64,000 nucleotides of DNA from Diphasiastrum complanatum (Eukaryota; Streptophyta; Lycopodiopsida; Lycopodiales; Lycopodiaceae): NCBI GenBank assembly GCA_029204225.1, contig CM055095.1:28092845-28156844 (forward strand), in the 5' to 3' direction. The notes below the pieces were generated by a model. The model saw nothing but the letters and a program-made list of their open reading frames with translations, ran no database searches and had not been told where the DNA came from. Shown one piece after another: positions 1-12,946 of this stretch. The position numbers and the translations under genes are program-made. Numbering within the stretch: position 1 is the first letter of the stretch; each line of letters begins with the position of its first letter.

Positions 1-332
1 AGCTGGTAAAGCACATTTTTCTCTCTCTAGGATTTTCTCTTTCTAGAAAGTTATTTTCTCTCTCTAGATTTTATTGATCCATAGGCTTCCTTTAATCATG
101 CCTAGATCGTGTGAGGTGATTGCACATCGATCTGAGCTCTCTGGACTCCGCTAGAACCGATCAAAGATTTTCAGTTATAGGAACTTGGCGCCGGCTGGAT
201 TCTGGTCACAGTGGCGCTGGGAGCGGCGCCGGAACCGTTGGCGCCGGGAGCTGCAGGGGCGCTGCTGGCGCCGGGGACAAAGCTGGCGCCGATGGCGCTG
301 GAAGTAAAGCTTTTAAAGATAGCTTTACAACA
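1..332 (-). repeat. LTR of family F, minus orientation, cut by window edge
   Basis: This stretch is a close inverted copy of 2381-2701. Read on the minus strand it begins TGTTGTAAAGC at position 332 and runs out of the window to the left. It holds CT-rich runs (TTTCTCTCTCTAG, positions 18-66) and five GGCGCC hexamers between 187 and 290. No polypurine tract lies beside it at 333, so it may be the 5' LTR of an element lying to the left, or a solo LTR. A Gly/Ala-rich reading frame at 120-491 comes from the GGCGCC repeats and is probably not a gene. Confidence 0.65.
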
Positions 333-2366
333 GTGCGGGGCGACATATTCGAACTATACAGGTTAACCATTGATACAGAGATGCTGCTCGAATTCGGGTG
401 TGAAGCACGGGTGGTTAGCTGCCAGTGCGGGATAGCTGCCGATCGTTTAGCTATAAGGGCTGTCAACCAAAAAGTGGTGGGGCATGACTGAGGCAATGTG
501 CTGCTTAATGGTGAAAGCACGGATAGTTGGAAGGGTGTCCTATGTGGGCTGATTCCGTGATCGATTTGCATGGGTGCGGCCAGGCAAAGGTCGGTTGGTA
601 GGACCATCTCAAAGGGGGACCTTGTCTTTGTTACTTGTTAGTAAACCTGCCTGAGTGTCTTACTTGTATGTATTTGTGGTGAGTCTTAGTACTCGTGCTT
701 TGCCTGGTTTGCATGATTGCTTGTGATACAAGGAGCTGATGGCTCGAGAAGGAACCTTTTCTTTTGAAGGCTGATACCATCAAACAAAGAGGACTACAGA
801 ATCTGTGGGGCGGATTTGCAGTTCAAGTACTCGCACGTGAACGGCAACGAAACGACTCAATGTTTGCAAAGGATGGATGGCTAGCTTGTTTCTTGGGTTA
901 GTTTCATTTGCGACAACGCCCACCAGACGCAAGCAGGAAGTCAAAAGTTGGAAAGGGCAATTTAGGGGAGACCTTCTATGGAGCATTTGGTCTTCATTTT
1001 GGGACGGCCACCTTCGGACTGAAACTCACTGAGCATGGGTGATATCCAGTATCAGTTGGGTTTTTCCTCAAAGGGAAAAGACTAGGATCCTCTTCAGAGA
1101 TTGGCAACAAGTTGGATTGAGCCATAATCCTAGCAGATGGGAAGCAAAGTGTTGGAAAGGCTTTTTGTCCGAAGAACTCTACTCTAAGTCCGATCAGCTG
1201 ATTTTGTAAGTGGAGGGGAACTATCACACACACCTCTCTCTTGGGGCAAATTCTGAATGAAAGTTGATCAAAATGGGGGCAAATTCAAGGTGACCTAGCC
1301 ATACTCACACGAGGAGACTGGCGAACTTTGGACCTAATAAGTTGACAAGTTTTTCTTGTGGAAAGGAAAGTTTGTTATAGGCTTTCTCTGGACCAGCAAT
1401 GATGAGGAAACATATGAGTACGCTGGTTTGTGTTACGTGTAAGGCAGCTGATCAATGAAGGAACTGTGAAAGTTGAGTCTTGCATGAGAGACTTGGTATT
1501 TCGAGCGGACGCTAAGGGACAGTTCGCGTTGAGATCGGACTAGTGCAAACTCTGGGTGCATGTGTCTGATTCAAAGAGAGCTACTTGAAGCCAAGCTCGA
1601 TGTACACTTCTTGTTTTGACTGTGAGGCAACTGACCAGTGATGGAATTGTGAAAGTCAGGTTTTGCGCGATGGACATGGTGCTTCAAACAAACGCGAAGA
1701 GATAGTTCAGATGTTGATCAAACTGGTGCGACCCTTTGGCTTTCCACGAGGTCAATGGTTACATTTGGGCTTATTCAAAGAGCTACTTCAAGCTAAGTGA
1801 GAGGTGCATTGCGGAGTACTCAATCTTTGCCTACCTTAAAGAGCCAATATGGAAAAGTATCAAGATCAGGCTGGGACAAGGATAGAAATCAAGGTGCAGA
1901 AGCAACAAGGCACGAAGTGGACCATAAAGTGGGCAATCAAATGATAAATCCTTTGGCTCAGGGAGCCTTGATACTTGTGCGGAACTGAACAAATCTGGTC
2001 CTCAGGGAGCTCAACACAAAGTGCATCAAGGACAAATCAGGAGCTCAAAGGAGCTCCAAAGTCGAAAGTCAGATGCGACAGGGGCAAACATTTCAAAGAA
2101 AGGCCTCTGTCAGCAGTTAATAAGGTTTTTGGGTTTTACGAAAGCGATATCAAATCTACGCTTTTCCCAGACAAAGATATATTTTCAAGTTATGTAATCT
2201 TTCAGTACAAAGAGCTGATCCTCCAATTTGTGGTGTGCCAGATTCAATGTTAATAAAAAGTGGCCAGCAAATTGAGTACTGTGACAAGTAGCTTAAATGT
2301 ATAGTTATTTTAATTGGGAGACACCTTTACTTTAATATGACATCTGATGAGGACATCAGATTTTAT
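333..2366 (+). mobile_element. Degenerate interior of plus-strand family-F element
   Basis: This is the region upstream of the PPT at 2367-2380, so it should be the 3' part of the interior of a plus-strand LTR element. No long reading frame survives. A block of about 60 bp occurs twice: 1441-1500 (GGCAGCTGATCAATGAAGGA and following) and 1623-1681 (GGCAACTGACCAGTGATGGA and following), offset by about 182 bp. One frame of each copy reads VRQLxxxGxVKV, which loosely recalls the end of a Copia RNase H domain, but I cannot confirm this. Confidence 0.4.
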
Positions 2367-2380
2367 AAAGGTGGGGTGGA
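2367..2380 (+). other. Polypurine tract of family-F element
   Basis: AAAGGTGGGGTGGA lies directly before the LTR start TGTTGTAAAG at 2381. This is the expected arrangement for plus-strand priming in an LTR retrotransposon. A small palindrome with 8-bp arms (ATCTGATG/CATCAGAT) lies just upstream at about 2342-2361. Confidence 0.6.
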
Positions 2381-3004
2381 TGTTGTAAAGCTACCTTTAC
2401 AAGCTTTACTTCCGGCGCCAGCTATGTCTCCGGTGCCAGCAGCGCCCCTACTGCTCCTGGCGCCAACGGCGCCGGTGCCACTCCCGGCACCATTGTGACC
2501 AGAATCCAGCCGGCGCCAGGTTCCTATGGCTGAAAATCTTTGATCGGTTCTAGCGGAGTCCAGAGAGCTTAGATCGATGTGCAATCACCTCATACGATCT
2601 AGGCATGATTAAAGGAAGCCTGGGGATCAATAAAATCTAGAGAGAGAAAATGACTTTCTAGAAAGAGAAAATCCTAGAGAGAGAAAAACGTGCTTTACGA
2701 GCTTGGGTAGAGTGCTTGGTATGAGGGGGTGGTGCCGAATCCCCCAATACCATAGGGGAGTGCAGGTTGCGACTCAGGGCGAGCTCCAACCAAGTCTCAG
2801 CCTCCCTTGTTGAAATGTTGTCATGGCTCTCGCCTTGTATGCTAGCGCCCCGGAGACTAGGGTCGGTCACACAATTGAAATGTAACCTTCTCAGATTTAT
2901 CAATAAAGTGGGATTTTCCTCAAATTGACTCTGATTACCTTCTGGGTTTCAGTGTTAGGTAAAAGCGCCAGTTGCAAAGCCGCTTTCAAAATTTTTTACT
3001 TGGC
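2381..3004 (+). repeat. 3' LTR of family F, plus orientation
   Basis: The LTR starts with TG directly after a polypurine tract. Its first 320 bp match 1-332 in inverted orientation. It has four GGCGCC sites (2414, 2459, 2468, 2512), CT/AG-rich runs at 2637-2690 and an AATAAAG polyadenylation-like signal at about 2903. The right end is uncertain; a CA end at about 3004 (ACTTGGCA) is a guess. A reading frame on the minus strand at 2658-2903 resembles no known protein. Confidence 0.55.
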
Positions 3005-3620
3005 ACATAGCTGAGGGTCGTATCCCAGGATGCCAGCGGTATGCCGTCGGGACCATTCGGTCCGTGGCGCCAGCGGTATGCTTTCGGGACCATTTGGTCC
3101 AGGAACTGGTTGTTTCCATGTCTGTCGCGGCTTGTGGTTCTGAGTGTTCCTTGCATGAACGTGAATGGGTTAAGCTCTTGGGGAACGGGCTCTAACCTGT
3201 CGGCTGAGTTGGATGGCTTGCTTGGGTGGAAGTTACCTGTTTATGGCTGTCCAGTCTGGCGTGGCGCCAGGTTGGCTTCCAACGCTCGTGACGAAGCTTT
3301 CAGTTGGTTAAGTCTGATGTAAGTCAGACCGCTTGCTTGGAATGGATGTTACTCGTTTGTAACGAAGCTTCGAGTTGGTTAAGTTTGATGTATGTCAGGC
3401 GGCTTGCTTGGAGGGAAGTCACCCACATCGGGACCCCCGATCTGGCATGGCGCCAGGTTGGATCTCAATGTTGGTTTTCGGAACTTCAAGTTGGTTAAGT
3501 CTGATCGTTGTTGGCGAGTTGGCTGCTTGTATGTCAAGTGGGTTTGGATGGCAAGAGTTGAAGGCTGGAAGCTAAGTCGTGGTTCCCGGCTCCCTTTGAG
3601 ATGCCTGCACTACATGACCT
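3005..3620. repeat. Short imperfect tandem repeats, GC-rich
   Basis: A 32-bp block is present twice, 3032-3063 and 3069-3100; each ends with a palindromic GGACC-N4-GGTCC. From about 3195 to 3530 a unit built on AGTTGGTTAAGTCTGATG plus CGGCTTGCTTGG recurs at about 3303, 3374 and 3490, with a related block near 3200. The phrase TGGCGCCAG recurs at 3065, 3262 and 3449. Several short plus-strand frames here are products of the repeats and have no recognisable domain. Confidence 0.55.
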
Positions 3621-6600
3621 AAGACTTAAAGTACCTATTGTCTACTATCGAATAGCCTCCAGAATTTTGATGACCTTGGTGCTTAAAACTACATTGACCA
3701 ACTTGAACAAATAGAATCACCTTTGCAAGGCAAGGCCAAGAACCTCCAATGTGAATTTAGCACATGATTGGAGAAAGACTAATATAAACACATAATATAT
3801 ATTTCCATCCTAAATTGTTTACATGGAGCAATCTCTTAGTGTGGATCTTATAAGCCAAGTGTAGTAGTTGGACTAATTATTCAACTCATCAAAGTTTTGA
3901 GGAGGATAGATCTTAGAAGGGAAATTTAATGGACAAGCATGCATGAATGGAGGTATGGAGGGAACTCAGTGACTCACCAGGCAGATTTTCTTAACACCGT
4001 TTCAAGTCTCAAGCAGATTAGGAAATGAAGTGTTCTCTGATCAATGATCAAGGGCTCAAAGTATGCTATTTTTTTCCCGAGATTCAAATTTTTTTTGGAC
4101 AACAATAGAACAACGTACAGATATACATACGATAGACGATAGATTAGCTAATCATGAACGTCCAGCCTTGCTAGGGCCTAAACCGACTTATTTAAAGGCA
4201 ACTACCCAATTCGAGTACATTCATGAATCATGGATTATAATATAGCCAGTCTAGCTAGCTGTATGTGCAGCCAGTATCACAGTGCAGGAACAAAGTACTA
4301 CTCGGTAATAAGATTCTAAAAAGGAACATATCTAGTCATTGGATTTTGTGAAAATTGAAATTGGAAAATGACGGTCTTGCACTCTCTAGTCAAGAGCGCA
4401 TCATGTATGACGCAGCTTCGGGAGTTGTGACATAGCAGTTGTATAAGATATTAAGACTCTAAGAGGCTACATTGCTATGCTATCAGTTTACAATTTACAA
4501 CGTTCTATTTGGTACTTGGTACTGGATGTAATATAATTTGGTAAAGGAATTGGAAGCTTGAGTATCATATAGATTTCTAACTGGCTTTACAGATTACCAA
4601 GTCATATAGTATACTATATATATACCTTTCATAGAATCTAGATTTGTCTTTAAAGCTATAGCCTGAGGTTTGGGTATGCGCACTGAGTACAATGGTACTT
4701 CTCTGTCTTCTTTTTATTCCCCGCCGTCAACAAACTATTGGAGGACAAGAATTCATGACATTACAGCCTGATGCAATGTCATTGAAAAGATATACCAACG
4801 TTATAACATCGATATTGCGTTCGCTTTCAATCAAGCTATAAAAAACCCACATCGTAACGCACGTTGCCAATACATAGATAGTGGAATTTTGGCATTGCGG
4901 CATCCTTAGTGGATCGGACATCGGACAAGTGCTCATTGTGTTCAAGCTAAATATTGGAGCACTACTAGTATTTTTGTTTTAGCAACGGTATTTTTTAAGC
5001 ACTATCTTCACCAATCACGATATTTACACTATAGAGCTGATTTCATACACTTATTGGCCAACCGACCATGGAAACATATCACCTATTTCAAAGCACCTAG
5101 ATTAGAGGTTAGATTGTAGACTCGCATGTCATGCAGCAGGCCAGCAGCTAGTCTTAAGACGTTACCCGATCGGATTGGGTACTTTTATGATGTATCCAAT
5201 TTCTTTGGTCAGTTTGCTGCGTGGGATGCTACTAGTAGTTTAGTATAGCACTCTTGACTGTTATAATTACACAACGAGAAGCTGCGGAGCCAGTCAGCCT
5301 TAAGGAATCAGGAGTCCAGACTCCAGACTCAGCAGCTGCTGACTCCTGAGGCTTAAGGTGGCGTGGCGGGGGCGTCTCTTGATTCATGGCCGTTTGCAGG
5401 AACGGCGGTCACGACTCACACGCGATAGCTACTAAAGAGGAAGGCTCAGGAACTACCGCTTTGTCCTTGTTGCGCATTTCGATAACGTAATCGAACCCTT
5501 GCATAAGATCGAGTGTGATCGACCCTGTGTGGCTCAGGCCGCAGGTGGCTCCTTTCACTGCTTAGTGCCAATTAGTGGTTGCGTAATTGCCTATTCAATA
5601 TCCAACTATATTATGACAAAAAATTAGAAACCCAATTACTGAAGTCCCAGTCTTTAGGCTTCCAGGTTGCAATGACCTAGAATTCCCTATTATCACAGAT
5701 AACAAGCATTGTCAAGCAATGCCCACCGTCAAGGTCCGTCAACACTGAACAGTCAATATTCTGGGAGTAGAGATTCTCAGACTGCAACTAGGGCCTTGGT
5801 ACTAACTTGTTGCCTGGTACTTACACTTACATGCTAGTCTCATGACACTAATGAGTATATCGTACCCGGACATCAGCTTCGATGGAAATCAATTTAAATA
5901 TGTAATGTCTAATGAAAGGTCTGAAAATTTTACGGCTTATGTCTAAAAGGTCAGAAATTTAAATAAATATTTGCCTAGATAGTAGAGTTGAACAAATATT
6001 GAGAAGACAAAATCTCAACACTTTGCTTATGGTTAAGAACAAGGATTAACCATCTCAACACACATTTGAGAAGACAACCAGTCAAGTATTCTTAAACTTT
6101 TCATATCATTATGTCTAGATTCTAGCACGTGAAATACCCTTAAATAACTTGTTGAATCGACTACTTCTCTGTGGTGATTAATGATTTTGACCGAGATGCG
6201 GGTCTCGGTGCCTCAACATTTATACATCATTATATTAATGTTAAGGCGTAGGAATCCTGCAGGATTCACTGGACAGCCAAGGAATTTCTAACCTTAAAAA
6301 TTACAATCACTGCTACGTATACATGATAGTGAGCTGTGAGGCTTAGCTGTGATTACGAAAAGTGAGATTTATTCAAATATTTACACTGGTTTTGTCAATC
6401 GCATTCAGATGGGCTACTGTTAACTAGCATGAATTTGAGCTTTTACCTTAGAAGAAACTCTACGAGTTCTTTGAGATCTCCTCTTATCTAGAAAGAGACC
6501 ACTAGATGCTGGAATCTATACGTCTCAATTTCCGTCGTCAAAAATACGTCCGTCGTTCATAATCATCATACAATGTTTCTCATCAAGAAGACGGCCATGA

Positions 6601-9011
6601 ACAGCTTGTTTCACGTGCCTGGGGCCAAGGCAGGGCGGTATATTCAATGGATGATGGCAATGTGATATTTGTGGCCTCACTGCTTGCTCGAATCGCCTAT
6701 ACCAAGCTAGTCTTGCTCACCTGACCTGGGAGCTTTCATTCATAAATAGTACTACAAAGTCATTTCGCACGTTTCAGCAATATTACAAAGCATTCTATTT
6801 TTAATGTTCAGTGCTTGTAAAAAAGTTTCAAACCAACCTATAAAGCTACATCTCTATGAAGTTGATAACAAGCAACAATTAAAAACCCTACAAATCTAAA
6901 AATGAAATGATGAAATGTTAGTTTTAACAACTGACCTGTTTGTATTTGTAGTTTTCTACAAGCATTGCTCAATGCTGCAGCTTGAAAATCAAATCTGAAA
7001 ATTGGGCAGCAGATATAAAGTAATAGTCTGTAGACTGCTCACTCTGGTCGAGCGGTTAAGCATAGCTTACCGTTCAATTTGGCTGAACTGCAAACTACAG
7101 TTACCAACGTACCGGACGTAAAATGCACAGATGATAGTAGGTAGTCAATAGGGCCCAGGCCCAAGGGTCGACGGCTTTGGGCAGCACTGAGATGCCGAAT
7201 TTTGCTGGACTGATCTGGATTGATCTGACAAATGTCGATCAGCTCAGACTTTGGAGCAGCCAGCCAGCCATGCAGCTAGCAACCTAGCCCAATCAAGAAA
7301 TATTATCTCACAAGTTAGAACAAGAGGGAAAAAAAAAATCTTCTCTTGCACGCCTAGCTAACGTGGCAACCTGATCGCATATTGATGTACCACCTTTTCC
7401 TTGTGGAGAGCTGCATATTCCAGACTCCAGTCTGGATCTTGATCCTTGGAGGAGCATCACTTTCTAGCAATCAGAATTCTGAATAAACAGTACAATTGAA
7501 ATGGATATAATTCGAGGTGGGGACAGATAATTTTGTGAAAGTACACCTTTGTTCTTCATCCAAATAGCACATGAAAAACTTTGTGAAACTACACCTTTCT
7601 TCTTAATCAATGCAGTTGCTGAAAAATAAATCATGTCACTTCCAAAATCATAAATCATAAAATGCAGTATTAAACATAATTCCAAAATCAACCTGCAAAA
7701 CACATTGATAAGCATTAAACAAAACTACTTTTTCTCACTTTCATGTGTACGTATGCTTCAGGTAAGAGCTAGAATTTCGGTAAGGCTTGAATATGCAATC
7801 AATCATCTCAAAGGATTGGCTTCCAAGTTTCAAGGAGTAGGCACTCCACAAGAACCAAGGGAAGTAAATTTGAAAGACCACTAGGAAACATGTGACTGCG
7901 GCTTCCCATCTCCAAGCATTCCCATTGTTGGGCTTGAGTACATCCTCAAAGTTCGACTTCACTTGAAGGGACAAGATGACACTAGGAAATTAGTAGGAAT
8001 AGCATTAGCCCACTCCCCACCATCCGATTGCCCACCATTCTAGTAGTACATATAAATAACTGATTGCTAACTCTTTACCATGACTCATTGTCAAATGGTG
8101 AGCAATTACTACAATCAAGCCACCACAAAAAATTACCTGCAAGGAGCTATCATTTCAAACATGTGGAATCATGATTGTGAATCCATAACCTCTACAAAAT
8201 CAACTAATAAAATTCTTGCTATTTAAGAACAAGGTAATATTTTTTCTTTCATTTTCTCAAGCATACTAGTGGGGCTCTTGGACGAAGCTTCAATACACAC
8301 TAATCTAGAGGGCTATACGTGGTTTTGCACCATAGGGAGAGTATTCTTTGTAGTATGACTTTGAACCAATGAGGAGAGAATTATTTTGCAAGTTGCAATG
8401 TTGGACAAGTTAAGATTCATAAAATAGCTATCACACACGTTTTTGTAGATCCCTATATAGCAATCAATTAATCACATAGAAAATTTACTTTTCATTGATG
8501 GATCCTTAAAATTGATCAAAAGTATACTAATGCTCAAATGGATGCTCCAACGTATCTAAGTCTCTTAGGTCACAAATCTTCTCTATTATGAAATTGACAT
8601 CTACAATGAGGACAATGGAAAGGAAATCTAACTATGAGTTAATGGCTCTCCAAGGATGTTTTCTAGCTAACTTCAACTATAGACTACAAATATAGAGATG
8701 TGAGAGAGCACTAGATAGTCTCTCATAGATAAGGAAATGAATGTTATTTGCATGTTTGATCAATTAACAAGTGCAAATGCATAGTCAACATTCATGGGTG
8801 ACCTTTCACGATATTGAAGATCTAAGCTTTTATACTTCTTTTCTTTCAAGCTTTCATACTATATGCCTATTGAGCTCATCAACTTCATGATGTATAGCAA
8901 AGTTTCATGTTCAAAATTGATTCAATGATATGCATTGTATATACACATTTTGAATAATGTGAAAATATGCCAATGTTGAAGGCCAAACTTGGGCCAATTG
9001 TGTTAAAATCC
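3621..9011. other. AT-rich intergenic DNA without recognisable gene
   Basis: About 5.4 kb with only short, unrelated reading frames, none with a family signature. The only structures noted are an imperfect hairpin at 5298-5358 and a tRNA A-box-like string near 7045. It may be old transposon debris decayed beyond recognition. Confidence 0.5.
5298..5358. repeat. Imperfect hairpin with TTAAGG ends
   Basis: The left arm (5298-5316, CCTTAAGGAATCAGGAGTC) pairs with the right arm (5341-5358, GACTCCTGAGGCTTAAGG), and the loop contains the palindrome AGCAGCTGCT. It could be a small folded element or chance; no target duplication was recognised. Confidence 0.5.
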
Positions 9012-9470
9012 TATTAGAATCTAGTGTATATGTAGATCACATCAATCAATCACCATAGACACTCCTCACAAGCTCTCAAAGATGGCACAACAAAAGCTAT
9101 TTGATTACAAAAAAACACTGTACATATAGAGTATTCACAAATTGCATGACAAGGCAGGTGTCCTAAAATTGGCCTACCACCTGTCAAACTAGAACAAGGC
9201 CCAATATATCCTAAATAACTGACAAACCCGAGACATGCCCTAGTATAGCATAACGAAACCAAAATCACTGTACAGGCTAATTTCTTCCTACATGTGGCTA
9301 CCCAGCTAACCCAAGCAGCCATCTACGGGATCAAAGCCTGACTGATATGACAATATTGGATCACGTCCTGAACACAACCAAATACAGTAAATTTAATTAA
9401 CTGTACACTAATTATAGTATCACATTTGAAGCTTACAAAATATGAATCAGATCAACTCTAATTTCTAACA
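9012..9470 (-). repeat. 3' LTR of a minus-strand Copia-like element (E)
   Basis: On the minus strand the sequence starts TGTTAGAAATTAG directly after a purine-rich CTTAAGGGAGAG (plus 9471-9482). The far end, plus 9012, reads TATTAGAA, one base from the inverted terminal repeat TGTTAGAA, giving an LTR of about 459 bp. The layout matches Copia elements, where a PPT abuts TGTTAG. A 90-residue minus-strand frame inside (9050-9322) has no recognisable domain. Confidence 0.5.
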
Positions 9471-9483
9471 CTCTCCCTTAAGC
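9471..9483 (-). other. Polypurine tract of element E
   Basis: On the minus strand GCTTAAGGGAGAG precedes the LTR start TGTTAGAA. The purine run and its position against a TG start support a PPT. Confidence 0.5.
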
Positions 9484-12400
9484 TCAAATGTGATAGGAGT
9501 AAAGAAATAAACTGCAGCAGAATCTGGAGTGTCCAAAAGATGTTATGCATATCTCTGCTACCCTATACTTGACTCACACTCAAGCACATCATCAAACCAC
9601 CAAGTTTGGCACACAAAGTATCATACAAACACAATGCTCATAATACCACACTCTCGACCAACTAACTCGTCCCCATCCAACTTGAAACACAAGTGGACCA
9701 CATGAGCAACATGGCTTAAACTGAGGAAATCCCACTGCCACCATGAGACTTACATCCTCCATCTATCTAGGTTGACATCCTATCAGACACTTACAAGCAC
9801 AAACCTATAAAGTTGACATAAATGAGCGACTGAGGCTCAACCTGAGGAGATCTTACTGCCACCATAAGATTGTACCCTCACCAAATAGACAGCTAGTAGA
9901 CAATGACAAGTCAAAGAGCATCAAATGGTTACTTTGTTTCTAACATAGCAAATGCACAACCACATACAACTCCAACACAGATCTAGACCCTTGTGACAAG
10001 GCAACATGCAAGCCCACACACACTCATGCAAACCAGCACAAATGATAAAGCGTCAAATACATGACCATGGCCTGCCCATAAGTGGTATCCTGTGGTACCA
10101 ACACTTGTGCCACCTATAGATCCGCTGCTACACCACTGGTCACCAGATCAAGTCCCCGACCATGGCTCTGCACCTATAGCCAAGATGCCCTCACATCCAA
10201 GCATATACATCTATTCAATAGAACCTGAAAGCTGATCCACATCCATTCCCCATGCTCCGAGCACAAGAGTCTACCAAGGACTCAATGAATGAAGGCATGC
10301 AAACCTCACCATAGGCTATACCTGAGTAGCTCGCCCATCTCCCAGAGATACTGATGATGATCTACTTGTCCTACATCCCATGTAGGCTCAACTTCCTATG
10401 CTTGATGTTGCCAACTTTGATTTGACAGTATATAGGCCTCCCACCAAGGAACCTATCTCACCGACACATGCATCATGTCAGCTAGACCAAAGCAAATGCA
10501 CTCTAGATCCACTATCATGATGATAAACTCACCCACGATCCATAGCATATCAAGTAGGTTAGCTCCATAACCCTATATCCTATATCATCTGATCACCAAG
10601 TATCCATTATCCAGTGATAGCTCCCCAAGAATATGTCCACCTATAGTGCAACTAGACTCCAACTGGATCTAACCAAAAAATGCATCTTGCTTACCAAATA
10701 ATGATGGATAGAAAGAACATGTGACGCCAACCTGGAGACTACCATGCATATGACCATGCAGCTCACCTAATCACTCGCCAAAGTATCAACTGTCACTCCT
10801 TGAGCAACCATCTCCATCCCTGCTGGCTCGCAACCATGGGCATGCTGGATCCACATCACCCCGTAATGCACTCCATGCCCTCAAGATATGTACCACCCCA
10901 TGTACACTCCATGCCCCCTACGCTTGACACGTCCCTAGGTCACCATGTTGCTATCCAAGCCGATGACCAAAGCATCACCTACTCCTCCTAGCTTCGAGTA
11001 GTGTCGCTCGCTCTCCCTGGCTATGTGCCACCCGACACCATGCCAACGCAAGCTCATCCATGAGTCGCCGCTCACGGGATCCTGAGACCAATGTCTCCCT
11101 GATCGTATTGAGGTATATGGCTCTGAGTGACTTCCTCTAGGCTTATCCCTGATCTCACCACCTGAGAATCTGCACCATGGAAATTCCAACACCTGTGCCA
11201 AGACTAGACTCCTACAAATATAGCCAAATGCATGAAAGCTATAGATAGCTTATCCACGCCCATGATGGTAGATGTCTCCCCATCGATGCCAATGTCCAAT
11301 GACTGGTTCCCTATTGATCGGATCCCTTCAGCCCTTTTCAAATGAACATTTTTAATGAACCCTTCACCCTTTCAAGGGCCCTTTCAACACAAATCCAATG
11401 GTCCTCCCAAATTCAACGGCCCATAATTGATTTCTCATGGCCAATCTCCATTGTCAAACTACCTCAGGTTTGATCCAATGGTTTAGCTTGATCCTGTGCT
11501 ATGAATCCACCTCCTGTAGCCGCTGGACTCTCCGAAGCACTATGGGTCGGGCCCATCTCATCGCGCGCAAGCTCCCTCCTCCTCTTCTCACCTCTTTCTT
11601 CATAGCTCCCAATTATGGCTAACACCAAGGTTTTCTAGCGCCCCCATAAATCTGATCCAGCTCCTCAGATACATCGTGGTTGTCCACGGTTGTCTACAGC
11701 CTGTAGCGCCCATCAATTGCGCCCTTCCTTGGCTTCTAACATCATGAGAAACGGTTTTAGGGTAAGGGAAAATCCAAGATTTTTCACCTATAAACCCTAG
11801 CCAAAGAAGAATGGAGATTTCTTAGGCATTTGTAAATCTCTTTCTGAGATTTCTTGGAGATCTCTGTCAGTCTGAGGTTGCCCTACCTCAAGCTTTTCAG
11901 TGCAATTTACAACATATTAATTGGTGTAGTATTGCTCCAGAACAAGTTGATTTTCTGAGAAATCCACCAACACCAATCCAAACTTGGAAATTTCCAAAAT
12001 CTCCTCAGTTTTTCACCCAATCTGACCCTGTAAATTGTTATGGCTCTCTATCACTGCTATTTGCAAACTCATTCAAGCCCCGTTGCGCCAAACGGTTGTC
12101 CACACAGTGAATTATTAGGCCACCATCAATGATTTTCCTGAAACCAACGAAACTGCAAGTTTCTCCGTGAATTCACCCTGGAATTCACCTACGATGATCG
12201 TTCTGATCTTTGTAGTAGGTTTCTTTCCTTGCCTAACCTGAATCCAAGATCTAGTCAATCTAGCATCATAGAGACGGAGTTAGTTGTCATGTGTAGGTTT
12301 GTTCCCATGAGAGCGATAGTTTAGTTCAGATTTCAGCATGAATGGAAGATCTAAATCTAACTCTACATCCATTAACCCTACTCATTAACACTAAGATCCA
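9484..12400 (-). mobile_element. Strongly degraded interior of element E
   Basis: This lies on the interior side of the PPT at 9471, so it should be element interior, but no gag or pol frame can be read. A 57-bp block (GAGGAAATCCCACTGCCACC and flanks) occurs twice, at about 9701-9757 and 9821-9878. The composition is CA/CT-rich on the plus strand. The boundary with the next element (D) to the right is not visible. Confidence 0.3.
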
Positions 12401-12930
12401 TTAACAATATGATTTATAACAAAGATAGCTTACTCTTTCTCTCTCATAAAAAAAACTGAATCCCAATAACATTCAGATCCAATAATTAGCAAAATTTAAA
12501 GAAAGCATGAGAGATGGAGAAGGAAAGAAGAAGAGCAAGGACATTCATCAATCCATTTCTGAAGAGAACCAATCTGCTTTATTGAAATGAGGAAATGAAC
12601 ATGAGGAGCAATTCGAGTTGGTCCTTTCTTATAGTAGAGAGGAGGACCTTGGCCTCTTAATCCTATTTTCCTCTCTTTTTATTCAAATTTTAAAAAAGTG
12701 TGAGAACCATCAAAATTGGAAGAAAATCCAGCTTTATTCACTAACTTGACATCTAGGCCCTGCGACATTAAAAGTCCCGCAAAAAGGCCTAAAGTCCTTT
12801 TATTGACTTTTAACTAATCAATCAAATAACTATGTGATCATTGGGTTCGACTTACACATGCAGGGTGCCGAATCCCTCTCACTTATTAACAAGGGTTAGG
12901 GTTGCCTTGGGATCCGCAAACCCTCCAACA
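12401..12930 (-). repeat. LTR of minus-strand element D (left end unknown)
   Basis: The minus strand reads TTTTGGTGGGGGATAC followed by TGTTGGAGGG at 12930. This is a classic PPT-LTR junction of plant elements. Polyadenylation-like AATAAAAG and GAATAAAG occur on the minus strand within the LTR. The left boundary was not found, so the stated start is arbitrary. Confidence 0.5.
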
Positions 12931-12946
12931 GTATCCCCCACCAAAA
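12931..12946 (-). other. Polypurine tract of element D
   Basis: The minus-strand sequence TTTTGGTGGGGGATAC lies directly upstream of the TGTTGG LTR start at 12930. Confidence 0.55.

Noticed and set aside
120-491. Gly/Ala-rich 123-residue reading frame
   Set aside because: It runs through inverted LTR sequence and its composition follows from GGCGCC repeats. The partner copy diverges after the shared part. Kept only as part of a finding.
7040-7085. tRNA-like A box TGGTCGAGCGGTTAAG with a weak B-box-like GTTCAATTT
   Set aside because: No cloverleaf can be drawn, the B box deviates and the spacing is short. At best a relic of a tRNA or SINE head.
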